Shown piece by piece: positions 1-7,466 of a DNA stretch of 64,000 nt. Under the pieces are notes generated by a model. The model ran no database searches. It had not been told where the DNA came from and worked only from the letters and a program-made list of their open reading frames with translations. The position numbers and the translations under genes were made by a program. Source of the stretch: Microbacterium enclense (GTDB lineage: Bacteria; Actinomycetota; Actinomycetes; Actinomycetales; Microbacteriaceae); the NCBI GenBank assembly GCA_038182865.1, contig CP116226.1, positions 3,038,001 through 3,102,000 of the forward strand, given 5' to 3'. Every line of letters starts with the position of its first letter. The first letter of the stretch is position 1.

Positions 1-515
1 CCGGCTGGCGCACCGTCAAGAGCTACGCGCGCACCCAGCTGCTGGTGGCCACCATCGACGCGATCGGCATCGGGCTGGGAGCCTTCCTCCTCGGCGTGCC
101 CCTCTCCATCCCTATCGGCGTCCTCGTCTTCCTCGGCGCGTTCATTCCCTTCGTCGGGGCCGTGGCCACCGGGGCACTCGCCGTCTTCATCGCCCTCGTC
201 TACAACGGCCCGCTCATCGCCCTGTTCATGCTCATCGTCGTCCTCGGGGTGCAGCAGGTCGAGAGCCACATCCTGCAGCCGATCCTCATGGGCTCGGCAG
301 TCAAGGTGCACCCGCTCGCCGTCGTCCTCGTCGTCGCCGGGGGAGCGATGATCGGCGGGATCGCCGGAGCGCTGTTCGCCGTCCCCCTCGCGGCTTTCGT
401 GAACGTCGTCGCGGTGTACCTCAGCTCGAAGGCGTGGGAGCACGCGGGCCAGCCGCTGGCATCCCGAGATCTCATCTGGCAGACCGTCCCGCGCGAGCGC
501 GGAAGGAGATCATGA
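1..515 (+). CDS. AI-2E family transporter (PerM/YdiK type), C-terminal part
   Basis: Partial gene entering from the left edge; codons are in frame from base 3. The visible part is about 170 residues with several hydrophobic segments, including a long one around the PFVGAVATG motif and a glycine-rich one near LVVAGGAMIGGIAGALF. The conserved signature E-x-H-x-L-x-P (ESHILQP) is present. These are hallmarks of the AI-2E exporter (PerM) family of multi-pass membrane proteins; the exported substrate cannot be told from sequence. The stop overlaps the start of ilvA (ATGA at 512-515), so the two genes are translationally coupled. A relative of this family also lies in the comparable M. tuberculosis region. 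The family call is firm. Confidence 0.9.
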   Translation, partial: GWRTVKSYARTQLLVATIDAIGIGLGAFLLGVPLSIPIGVLVFLGAFIPFVGAVATGALAVFIALVYNGPLIALFMLIVVLGVQQVESHILQPILMGSAVKVHPLAVVLVVAGGAMIGGIAGALFAVPLAAFVNVVAVYLSSKAWEHAGQPLASRDLIWQTVPRERGRRS

Positions 516-1741
516 ACGACACTCCCACCCTGGCCGAGTTCGAAGATGCCGCGCAGGCTCTGCGCGGCATCATCACGCGGACCCCTCTCGACGAGTCCCT
601 GCACCTCACCGAACTGCTCGGCGTTCCCGTCAACCTCAAGCTCGAGAACCTCCAGCGCACCGGTTCGTTCAAGATCCGCGGGGCGACCTACCGCCTGTCC
701 CGGCTGACCGCCGAGGAGCGCGCCCGCGGCGTCGTCGCGGCATCCGCGGGCAACCACGCGCAGGGCGTCGCCCTGGCGGCCCAGCAGCTCGGCATCCCGG
801 CGACGATCTTCATGCCGCTGGGCGTGCCGTTGCCCAAGCTCCTCGCCACGCGCGGCTACGGCGCCGAGGTCATCCTCGAGGGCGAGACCGTGGAGACGCC
901 CCTCCGGCTCGCGGCCGAGTTCGCCGAGCGCACCGGCGCCGTGCTGATCCACCCCTTCGATCATCGGGACATCATCGTCGGTCAGGGCACCCTCGGTCTC
1001 GAACTCGTCGAGGACATGCCCGACCTCGACACGATCATCGTCGGCATCGGCGGGGGAGGCCTCGCCGCCGGAGTCGCCGCCGCCGTCAAGGCTCGGGCAG
1101 CGGCCGAGGGGCGGCGGGTTCGTATCATCGGCGTCCAGGCCCACAACTCCGCCGCCTACCCGTCGTCCCTCGCCGCCGGGTATCCGATGCAGGTCGAGAC
1201 GACTCCCACGATCGCCGACGGCATCGCCGTCGCGCGCCCGGGTGACCTCCCCTTCGAGCTCATCCGCGAGTACATCGACGAGGTCGTCACGGTCACCGAA
1301 GACGACATCGCCCGTGCCCTGCTCGTCCTCCTGGAGCGCGCGAAGCAGGTCGTGGAGCCGGCCGGTGCCGTCGGTGTCGCGGCCATCCTCGCCGGCAAGG
1401 TCCAGGCCACCGGCCCGACGGTCACGATCCTGTCGGGTGGCAACATCGACCCGCTGCTGCTGCAGCGTGTCGTGGCGCACGGCCTGTCGGCATCCGGTCG
1501 CTACATGTCGCTGCGCATCCCGCTTCCCGACCGCCCGGGCCAGCTCGCGCGCGTATCGGAGCTCCTCGCCCAGGTCGGCGCGAACGTCATCGAGGTGCTG
1601 CACACGCGCCACGGTCAAGGTCTGCAGATCAGCGAGGTCATCCTGCAGCTGAGCGTGGAGACCCGTGGTGCCGAGCACCGGGCTCTGGTCATCCGGACGC
1701 TCGAGGATGCCGGGTTCATCGCGACCGTCGTCCCCGACTGA
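512..1741 (+). CDS. ilvA: Threonine ammonia-lyase with ACT domain
   Basis: 409-residue PLP enzyme that deaminates L-threonine to 2-oxobutanoate, the first step toward isoleucine (or threonine catabolism). The PLP lysine is K54 in the SFKIRG motif, and the phosphate-binding loop GIGGGGLAAG lies near residues 177-186. The SGGNIDP segment near residue 310 is typical. The last 75 residues or so form an ACT domain (starting around LRIPLPDRPGQLA), an allosteric module. The length and single ACT domain fit the medium form of about 400 residues rather than the 500-residue biosynthetic form with two regulatory domains. The ATG at 512 is preceded by GGAAGGAG and overlaps the stop of the upstream exporter gene. 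Upstream in-frame codons reach 434 but are not needed. Confidence 0.93.
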   Translation: MNDTPTLAEFEDAAQALRGIITRTPLDESLHLTELLGVPVNLKLENLQRTGSFKIRGATYRLSRLTAEERARGVVAASAGNHAQGVALAAQQLGIPATIFMPLGVPLPKLLATRGYGAEVILEGETVETPLRLAAEFAERTGAVLIHPFDHRDIIVGQGTLGLELVEDMPDLDTIIVGIGGGGLAAGVAAAVKARAAAEGRRVRIIGVQAHNSAAYPSSLAAGYPMQVETTPTIADGIAVARPGDLPFELIREYIDEVVTVTEDDIARALLVLLERAKQVVEPAGAVGVAAILAGKVQATGPTVTILSGGNIDPLLLQRVVAHGLSASGRYMSLRIPLPDRPGQLARVSELLAQVGANVIEVLHTRHGQGLQISEVILQLSVETRGAEHRALVIRTLEDAGFIATVVPD

Positions 1742-1882
1742 CGCGTATCGGCGACGGACACGCGTCCGCGACGGACGCGCATCCCCAGGGCACGCCTCCG
1801 CCACGGCTCGCGCGCCCCGATCGAACGCGTCCGATCCGCACGAGGCGCCGGACGCCGCGACGAGCCTCAGCGCCGGAAACGC

Positions 1883-1919
1883 CGCGAGCCGCTCACCCCG
1901 CGCGGGGGAGCGGCTCGCG
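1883..1919. terminator. Hairpin terminator downstream of greA
   Basis: Perfect 12-bp inverted repeat (CGCGAGCCGCTC and its complement) around a GC-rich loop. It lies just past the greA stop on the minus strand, between the convergent ilvA and greA. It lacks a long U tract, as is usual in high-GC actinobacteria. It may serve both genes. Confidence 0.6.
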
Positions 1920-1931
1920 AAACGGGCGGGC

Positions 1932-2423
1932 TTACTGGCCCGAGTACGTCTCGACCTTGACGATCTCGACCGAGATCTCCTTGCCGTTGGGTGCCGTGTA
2001 GGAGCTCTTCTCGCCCTCCTTGAGGCCGAGGATCGCGGCGCCGAGCGGCGACGCCTCGCTGTACACGTCGAGCTCGGAGTCGGCCGCGATCTCGCGGTTG
2101 CCGAGCAGGAAGACCTCTTCGCCGCCCGCGATGATCGCGGTCACGACGGTGCCCGACTCGACGACGCCGTGGCTCTCGGGGGCCTCGCCGACCTTGGCAT
2201 CCTTGAGCAGCTGCTGGAGCGTGCGGATACGCGCCTCCTGCTTGCCCTGCTCGTCTTTCGCGGCGTGGTAGCCGCCGTTCTCCTTGAGGTCGCCCTCTTC
2301 GCGCGCGACCTCGATGCGCTTCGCGATCTCCTCGCGGCCGGTGGTCGAGAGGTGCTCGAGCTCGTTGGCGAGGCGGTCGTAGGCGTCTTGCGTGAGGAAC
2401 GTCACCTGAGCGTCGTTGGACAC
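1932..2423 (-). CDS. greA: Transcription elongation factor GreA
   Basis: 163 residues, the usual GreA length. GreA binds the RNA polymerase secondary channel and stimulates cleavage of backtracked transcripts. The N-terminal half (LTQDAYDRLANELEHL onward, to about residue 80) is the antiparallel coiled coil. It includes the EGDLKENGGYHAAKDEQ stretch, where the acidic tip residues coordinate the catalytic magnesium. The C-terminal half is the FKBP-like domain (PLGAAILGLKEGEKSSY). The GTG start is chosen because AAGGAG precedes it by six bases and homologues begin here; an in-frame ATG 10 codons upstream has no such support. Neighbour DUF4307 lies upstream on the same strand, as in M. tuberculosis. 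Confidence 0.95.
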   Translation of the reverse strand: MSNDAQVTFLTQDAYDRLANELEHLSTTGREEIAKRIEVAREEGDLKENGGYHAAKDEQGKQEARIRTLQQLLKDAKVGEAPESHGVVESGTVVTAIIAGGEEVFLLGNREIAADSELDVYSEASPLGAAILGLKEGEKSSYTAPNGKEISVEIVKVETYSGQ

Positions 2424-2485
2424 GGGTACTCCTTCGTCGAGGGCGAGCGGCATCCATCGGGGTGGCCGCCGGGGGATATGTCGAA

Positions 2486-2508
2486 CGCCCCGGCATCGAG
2501 CCGGGGCG
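2486..2508 (-). terminator. Hairpin terminator after the DUF4307 gene
   Basis: CGCCCCGGC / GCCGGGGCG perfect 9-bp stem with a 5-base loop. It lies between the end of the minus-strand DUF4307 gene and the start of greA. Nearly the same stem sequence recurs after fba. Confidence 0.6.
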
Positions 2509-2525
2509 CGTCGTGACTGGCTATT

Positions 2526-2921
2526 TTACGGCACCCAGCAGGAGTTGACAAAACCTGTGGTCGCCAGCGCGAGGGTGGGGATCTCCTCCGAGAAGGCGCG
2601 GCTGTGATCCTCGGATGCCGGGTACTCCACGACGCGCCAGCCCACGGTCCCGTGCTCTTCGTCCTGTGCCTCGATCGCGCAGGCCACGGGCTCGCCGACG
2701 GGCGCGGTGAACTGGAAAGAGATGGTGACGCTGCTCGCGTCGACGACGGTGAACCCCGTGTCGGTGGCCGTGACGGATCGCATGCTGTTCGACACCGTGG
2801 TCCAGCCGAGGAGACCGGTGAGTGTCAGGGCGACGACGGCGACGATGCTCCACAGCACGATGCGTCGACGCGGCGAGGTGCTGCGGCCGTAGCGCTCATC
2901 GAGCATCTGCTGCGTCGTCAT
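2526..2921 (-). CDS. DUF4307 family membrane protein
   Basis: 131 residues: a short cytosolic N terminus (MLDERYGRS), one transmembrane helix at about residues 21-41, and an extracytoplasmic beta-rich domain with two cysteines (ACAIEAQDE and NSCWVP). This is the conserved actinobacterial DUF4307 layout; no biochemical role is established that I know of. GGAG lies six bases before the ATG. The gene sits directly upstream of greA, the same order as in M. tuberculosis (Rv1081c-greA). It is divergent from the small membrane protein gene at 2985. Confidence 0.85.
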   Translation of the reverse strand: MTTQQMLDERYGRSTSPRRRIVLWSIVAVVALTLTGLLGWTTVSNSMRSVTATDTGFTVVDASSVTISFQFTAPVGEPVACAIEAQDEEHGTVGWRVVEYPASEDHSRAFSEEIPTLALATTGFVNSCWVP

Positions 2922-2984
2922 GGTGTCTCCGGGCTTTAGGCTGGACTTCCAGGCTACGCGCTTCCGCCCGGACCGAAGGACTCC

Positions 2985-3242
2985 ATGCTTCCCGTGCTCG
3001 TCGCTCTCGCGACAACGCCCACCCCGGCCAACACTCCCGACGAGTCCATCGTCACGCCCGGGCCGCTCGGCTTCGCCGCGATCGCCTTCATCGGTGTCGC
3101 GGTCTTCTTCCTCGTCTGGGACATGCTGCGTCGTATCCGTCGCGGACGCTACCGCGAAGAGGTCAACGCCGAGCTCGACGCCGAGGAGCGGGCGCGCGCC
3201 GTCGACGGTGACGACGGCGGTTCCGTGACGCCCCGAAGCTGA
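2985..3242 (+). CDS. Small single-pass membrane protein, conserved in actinobacteria
   Basis: 85 residues with one clear transmembrane helix (GFAAIAFIGVAVFFLVWDML, about residues 28-47). A basic stretch follows (RRIRRGRYREE), then an acidic tail, so the C terminus should be cytosolic. AAGGA precedes the ATG. Its position between DUF4307 and hemolysin III matches the small protein Rv1083 of M. tuberculosis, which lies next to mca there; here mca is absent. The function is unknown. Confidence 0.75.
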   Translation: MLPVLVALATTPTPANTPDESIVTPGPLGFAAIAFIGVAVFFLVWDMLRRIRRGRYREEVNAELDAEERARAVDGDDGGSVTPRS

Positions 3243-3245
3243 CGA

Positions 3246-3272
3246 CGGCCGGGATGCCTCGGCATCCGGCCG
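3246..3272. terminator. Bidirectional hairpin between convergent genes
   Basis: CGGCCGGGATGCC and GGCATCCGGCCG form a near-perfect stem (one extra G on the left arm) with a two-base gap. It lies four bases after the small membrane protein gene and ahead of the converging hemolysin III gene. Confidence 0.55.
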
Positions 3273-3333
3273 CCTCGTGCGCGCGCGAGCAGAGATCGAG
3301 CGACTGCACCTGGGCGGATACGGTGCCCGCGCG

Positions 3334-4059
3334 TCAGCCGCCGTGGTAGGCCGGCGCGAGCGCGATCAGCAGGCACGCGGTCCAGTGGCAGAGAAACGCC
3401 AGCACGGTGCACACGTGGAAGATCTCGTGGAATCCGAAATGACCGGGCCAGGGGTTCGGACGCTTGAGCGCGTAGACGACGGCTCCCGCCGTGTAGAGCA
3501 GACCGCCGACGACCACCAGGATCATCATCGCGACGTTCGCGTCGAGCAGGTCGAACAGGTACATCACCGCGGCCCAGCCCAGGGCGAGATACAGCGCCAC
3601 GTACAGCCACCGAGGCGCGTTGATCCAGAACACGCGGAACAGGATGCCGAGGAGCGCGCCGCCCCAGACGATCGACAGCAGCAGGACCGTCTTGGGTGTC
3701 GGCAGGGCGAGGACCGCCAGCGGCGTGTACGTTCCGGCGATCAACAGCAGGATGTTCGCGTGGTCGATGCGCTTGAGGACGGCTTTCGTCGTCGGCTTCC
3801 AGATGAAGCGGTGGTACAGCGCGGAGTTGCCGAACAGCAGCAGGGAGGATGCCGCGAACACCGCCGAGGCCCACTTGGCGGGGGCGCCCTGAGCGAGCGC
3901 GATGAGGACGATTCCGGCCGCGATCGCGACGGGGAACGTGCCGGCATGGATCCAGCCCCGCCAGCTCGGTTTCACCTCGTCCTGCGCGCCCACGGCCGAC
4001 GCTTCGAGCAGAGGAAGCTGCGGCATATCGGGGCCGTCGGCGGGAGTCGTCCGTGTCAC
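3334..4059 (-). CDS. Hemolysin III / PAQR family membrane protein
   Basis: 241 residues with about seven hydrophobic helices. The family's metal-site motifs are visible: SALYHR near residue 80, the RIDHANI motif after it, and HFGFHEIFHVC near the C terminus. The His and Asp residues of these motifs form a zinc site in the PAQR superfamily. Despite the name, most members are not toxins; proposed roles are membrane homeostasis or hydrolase activity. The gene is divergent from uppS, the same pair as Rv1085c/Rv1086 in M. tuberculosis. The family call is secure; the activity is unknown. Confidence 0.9.
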   Translation of the reverse strand: MTRTTPADGPDMPQLPLLEASAVGAQDEVKPSWRGWIHAGTFPVAIAAGIVLIALAQGAPAKWASAVFAASSLLLFGNSALYHRFIWKPTTKAVLKRIDHANILLLIAGTYTPLAVLALPTPKTVLLLSIVWGGALLGILFRVFWINAPRWLYVALYLALGWAAVMYLFDLLDANVAMMILVVVGGLLYTAGAVVYALKRPNPWPGHFGFHEIFHVCTVLAFLCHWTACLLIALAPAYHGG

Positions 4060-4180
4060 AGGAAAACCCTACGCGCACGGCCATGCCGCTGTCGGAACGC
4101 GGCACGACGCTCACCTTTTCCCCAGGAGAATCGGCGCTGTGCGGATGGGGCGAGAGCGGTGTGCGCGGTAGCGTAGGCGG

Positions 4181-4963
4181 GTGGCGCGGATGCGAAGGAA
4201 CGAGGGGCGCGGACCCCTCTACCGTTTGTACGCGTCGCGGTTGCGACGCCGGATGCCGGCCACCGTCCCGCACCACGTCGCCATGATGATCGACGGAAAC
4301 AGGCGGTGGGCGAGACAGCTCGGCTACGACAGTGCCGCCCACGGGCATCGGGCCGGTGCGGCGAAGATGCACGAGTTCCTCCGCTGGTGCGACGACCTCG
4401 GCATCGAGGTGGTGTCGCTCTACCTGCTCTCCAACGACAACCTCGTCAAGCGTGACAGTCGCGAACTCGGTGACCTGCTGGAGATCATCGCGGAGCTGGC
4501 GAGCGAACTGTCTCTCGAGCCCGATTGGCGGGTGCAGCACGTGGGTCGCGCCGAGGGGCTGCCGCCGGAGCTGGCCGGGGTCCTCCGCGAGGTCACCGAG
4601 CGCACGCGGTCGCACACGGGACTCCATGTGAACCTCGCGGTGGGCTACGGCGGTCGGAGTGAGATCGTGGACGCCGTCCGCAGCATCATCGCCAAACACG
4701 ACGCGTCGGGCGGTTCGATGGAGGAACTCGCGGCGAGCCTCACCCCCGAGCAGATCGGGGAGCACCTCTACACCGGCGGGCAGGCCGACCCCGATCTCGT
4801 CATCCGCACATCGGGGGAGCAGCGGCTCAGTGACTTCCTCCTCTGGCAGTCGGCGCACTCGGAGTTCTACTTCGTGGAGGCGCTCGGGCCCGACCTGCGA
4901 GAGGTCGACTTCCTGCGGGCGATCCGTGACTTCGGTGCCCGCGACCGTCGTTTCGGTCAGTAA
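4181..4963 (+). CDS. uppS: Isoprenyl transferase (cis-prenyl diphosphate synthase)
   Basis: 260 residues. It condenses isopentenyl diphosphate units in cis to build polyprenyl (or short-chain) diphosphates for cell-envelope carriers. The signature MMIDGNRRWA contains the catalytic Asp. The conserved SNDN, VNLAVGYGGRSEIVDA and LVIRTSGEQRLSDFLLWQ blocks, and EFYFVEALGP near the end, are all present. The genomic match is to the short-chain enzyme position of M. tuberculosis (Rv1086). Whether the product is C15 or longer cannot be read from sequence. The GTG start lies six bases after a TAGCGT -10 box, so the mRNA is probably leaderless. Confidence 0.93.
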   Translation: MARMRRNEGRGPLYRLYASRLRRRMPATVPHHVAMMIDGNRRWARQLGYDSAAHGHRAGAAKMHEFLRWCDDLGIEVVSLYLLSNDNLVKRDSRELGDLLEIIAELASELSLEPDWRVQHVGRAEGLPPELAGVLREVTERTRSHTGLHVNLAVGYGGRSEIVDAVRSIIAKHDASGGSMEELAASLTPEQIGEHLYTGGQADPDLVIRTSGEQRLSDFLLWQSAHSEFYFVEALGPDLREVDFLRAIRDFGARDRRFGQ

Positions 4964-5111
4964 GCCGGGGCACCGGAAACCCTCAGGGCGAGGGTGAGAG
5001 TTGTTCACACACTCGTCATTTTCGTGGCGTGTTAACGACCCTCGAACGTCCCGAGGCATCGTACGGTGATCACATCGGGCACGGAGCCCGGTCGAGTCGG
5101 CCATCGGATCG

Positions 5112-5140
5112 CGACTCGTGACCACAGGTCGACTCGTGAC
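5112..5140. repeat. 11-bp direct repeat upstream of phoH2
   Basis: CGACTCGTGAC occurs twice (5112-5122 and 5130-5140), starts 18 bp apart. It lies in the 210-bp gap between uppS and phoH2. A CCGGGTG/ACCCGGG mini-hairpin follows just before the phoH2 ribosome-binding site. This could be a direct-repeat operator; there is no other evidence. Confidence 0.4.
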
Positions 5141-5173
5141 AACCGGGTGAGACACCCGGGTCGGGAGTGGGTT

Positions 5174-6523
5174 GTGACTGCACGAGCACCATTCGACCAG
5201 CGTCACGTCGACGAGAGCAGCGTCTCGGAACAGGATCTGCGGACATACGTGTTGGACACGTCCGTCCTTCTGAGCGATCCGCGGGCGTTCTTCCGCTTCG
5301 CGGAGCATTCCGTCGTGATCCCCGTCGTCGTCATCACCGAACTCGAGGGCAAACGGCACGACCCGGAGATCGGGTACTTCGCCCGTCAGGCTCTGCGCCA
5401 CCTCGACGAACTGCGCATCGAGCACGGTCGTCTCGACTTCCCCGTCCCGGTCGGCAACGACGGCACTCTCCGCGTCGAGTTGAACAACACCGATCAGATG
5501 GTCCTGCCATCGGGGATGCGCACCGGTGGCAACGACAGCCGCATCCTGGCCGTGGCGATGAACATCGCGAAGGACGGCGCCGAGGTCACGGTCGTCTCCA
5601 AGGATCTGCCGATGCGCGTGAAGGCGGCATCCCTGGGTCTGACGGCCGAGGAATACCTGGCCGAGCAGGCCATGGACTCGGGGTGGACCGGCATCGCCTC
5701 GCTCGACATCTCGGGCGACGATCTCAGCGACCTCTACGAGAGCGAGGTCGCAACGAGCGACCAGGTGGTCGGTCTGCCCGTCAACACGGGGCTGATCATC
5801 CACTCGGAGCGAGGTTCTGCCCTCGGCCGTGTCACCGGGGACGGGGAGTTCCGCCTGGTCCGCGGTGACCGCGACGCCTTCGGGCTGCATGGCCGGTCGG
5901 CCGAGCAGCGCATCGCTCTCGACCTCCTCCTCGACCCCGAGGTGGGGATCGTGTCACTGGGCGGACGAGCGGGCACCGGTAAGTCCGCCCTCGCGCTGTG
6001 CGCCGCTCTCGAGTCGGTGCTCGAGCGTCAGCAGCAGAAGAAGATCATCGTGTTCCGGCCCCTGTTCGCCGTCGGTGGACAGGAACTCGGCTACCTTCCC
6101 GGCGACCAGGCCGAGAAGATGGGGCCCTGGGGTCAAGCGGTGTTCGACACCCTCGGCTCCCTCGTCTCGGGCAACGTGCTCGAGGAGGTGCTGGCGCGGG
6201 GTCTCCTCGAGGTTCTTCCGCTGACGCACATCCGTGGTCGTTCCCTGCACGATGCGTTCGTGATCGTCGACGAGGCCCAGTCGCTCGAGCGCAATGTCCT
6301 GCTGACGGTGCTGAGCCGCATCGGTCAGAACTCCCGCGTCGTCCTGACCCACGACGTCGGCCAGCGTGACAACCTCCGGGTCGGGCGTCACGACGGTGTC
6401 GCCTCGGTGATCGAGACCCTCAAGGGACACTCGCTCTTCGGTCATGTCACCCTCACGCGTTCGGAGCGGTCGGCGATCGCGGCCCTGGTCACCGAGCTGC
6501 TGGAGGCCGGCGAGCTCTCCTGA
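5174..6523 (+). CDS. phoH2: PhoH2-type protein (PIN RNase domain fused to PhoH ATPase)
   Basis: 449 residues in two parts. The N-terminal PIN nuclease domain (about 22-150) begins with YVLDTSVLL, where the first acidic residue D28 is visible, and continues with VITELEGKR. The C-terminal PhoH helicase/ATPase domain (about 235-449) has Walker A GRAGTGKS near 263-270 and Walker B FVIVDEAQ near 363. In mycobacteria PhoH2 is a sequence-specific RNA helicase and RNase. The GTG at 5174 is preferred because GGGAG lies seven bases upstream; an in-frame ATG at 5066 would add a Ser/Arg-rich stretch unlike the family. It stands alone between two hairpins. Confidence 0.92.
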   Translation: MTARAPFDQRHVDESSVSEQDLRTYVLDTSVLLSDPRAFFRFAEHSVVIPVVVITELEGKRHDPEIGYFARQALRHLDELRIEHGRLDFPVPVGNDGTLRVELNNTDQMVLPSGMRTGGNDSRILAVAMNIAKDGAEVTVVSKDLPMRVKAASLGLTAEEYLAEQAMDSGWTGIASLDISGDDLSDLYESEVATSDQVVGLPVNTGLIIHSERGSALGRVTGDGEFRLVRGDRDAFGLHGRSAEQRIALDLLLDPEVGIVSLGGRAGTGKSALALCAALESVLERQQQKKIIVFRPLFAVGGQELGYLPGDQAEKMGPWGQAVFDTLGSLVSGNVLEEVLARGLLEVLPLTHIRGRSLHDAFVIVDEAQSLERNVLLTVLSRIGQNSRVVLTHDVGQRDNLRVGRHDGVASVIETLKGHSLFGHVTLTRSERSAIAALVTELLEAGELS

Positions 6524-6533
6524 CGATCGCCAG

Positions 6534-6571
6534 AAGAGGAGGGCCTGGGTGTCTGCCCGGGCCCTCCTCTT
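6534..6571 (+). terminator. Strong hairpin terminator after phoH2
   Basis: A 12-bp arm AAGAGGAGGGCC pairs with GGCCCTCCTCTT across a 14-base loop, starting 10 bases after the phoH2 stop. Confidence 0.75.
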
Positions 6572-6576
6572 CGTCC

Positions 6577-6800
6577 AAGATGAGAGCTTTCTCATCTTTA
6601 GCTCCTGCGACTTTCACAAACTGTCGGCAGACTTGAGTCATCGACGAGGCAACAGTCTCGTCACCGCCCCGGCGGTTCCCCCTGTAGAAACATGAGATCT
6701 GCTCTTCACGGGCCGGTCGCCGCATTTCGGGTAAGTCGGAAGACCCCCGAGCAGATCTCCCCACAGCCCCCGGTTCGTCCCCCCGCCGGGGGCTTTCGGG
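6577..6800 (+). ncRNA. Structured intergenic segment, possible small RNA
   Basis: 287 bases separate phoH2 and the response regulator, with no gene seen. The segment is full of inverted repeats. There is a perfect A/T-rich 9-bp hairpin at 6577-6598. GACGAG/CTCGTC and ACCGC/GCGGT stems follow near 6643-6675. A perfect 11-bp pair GAGATCTGCTC / GAGCAGATCTC brackets about 6693-6758. Last is a terminator-like stem of AGCCCCCGG and CCGGGGGCT with a C-rich loop, followed by TTTC, at about 6764-6794. This pattern fits a transcribed plus-strand RNA of 150-220 nt, but I recognise no family and see no certain promoter. The last hairpin could instead simply terminate the minus-strand kinase operon. Confidence 0.3.
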
Positions 6801-6809
6801 TGCTCGGCG

Positions 6810-7466
6810 CTATTCCCAGCGGTATCCCGCTCCGCGAACCGTGGCTATTCGCGCCGCCCCGAACTTCGCCCGGAGATATCGCACGTAGACGTCGACGACA
6901 TTCGATCCGGGGTCGAAATCCATCCCCCACACACGGCTCAGCAGCTGTTCACGGCTCAACACCTGCCCGGCGTGACGCAGGAACTCCTCGGCCAGGGCGA
7001 ACTCGCGTGCGCTGAGATCGACGTCGCGGCCGTCGATGCTCGCGCGTCTCCCGCGGACGTCCAAGGTGACGTCGCCGTGCGCGATCGACACAGTGCCCGC
7101 CGTAATGGGTTCCCGCAGGCGTGAACGCACCCGCGCCAGCAATTCGTCGAACTTGAACGGCTTGGCCATGTAGTCGTTCGCGCCGGCATCGAGACCGTCC
7201 ACGGTGTCGCGCGTGCTGGTGCGCGCGGTGAGCATGATCACCGGCACGGGCGATCCCTGCCCGCGGAGGCTGCGCAGCACCTCGAAGCCGTCGAGCGTCG
7301 GGAGCCCGACGTCGAGGAGGACCAGGTCGACATCGCCCGAGAGCGCGGTGGTCAACGCGTCGGCCCCGTCGTCGACGGTGGTCGTCTGGTAGCCGGCGGC
7401 TTCCAGTCCTTTGGCGACGAACGCCGCGATGCGTTCCTCGTCCTCGGCGATGAGGATGCGTGTCAT
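6810..7466 (-). CDS. OmpR/PhoB-type response regulator
   Basis: 218 residues. The receiver domain (about 1-115) has the acidic pair ED at 8-9, the phospho-acceptor D52 (LVLLDVGLP), the Thr of MLTART and Lys in MAKPF. The C-terminal winged helix (about 125-218) ends with DVYVRYLRAKFG and VRGAGYRW, typical of the OmpR DNA-binding fold. The ATG overlaps the stop of the partner kinase upstream (ATGA), so the two are translationally coupled with the kinase first. A longer in-frame opening upstream lies within the kinase gene and is not used. The regulon is unknown. Confidence 0.94.
   Translation of the reverse strand: MTRILIAEDEERIAAFVAKGLEAAGYQTTTVDDGADALTTALSGDVDLVLLDVGLPTLDGFEVLRSLRGQGSPVPVIMLTARTSTRDTVDGLDAGANDYMAKPFKFDELLARVRSRLREPITAGTVSIAHGDVTLDVRGRRASIDGRDVDLSAREFALAEEFLRHAGQVLSREQLLSRVWGMDFDPGSNVVDVYVRYLRAKFGAARIATVRGAGYRWE

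Noticed and set aside
3334..4059. Hemolysin III read as a secreted toxin
   Set aside because: The PAQR/HlyIII family is a housekeeping membrane protein family; the name comes from one early Bacillus study and there is no toxin context here.
3149..5890. A 913-codon open frame on the minus strand across hemolysin III, uppS and phoH2
   Set aside because: It runs antisense through three well-supported genes, is Arg/His/Asp-rich without domain motifs, and exists because high GC makes antisense stops rare.
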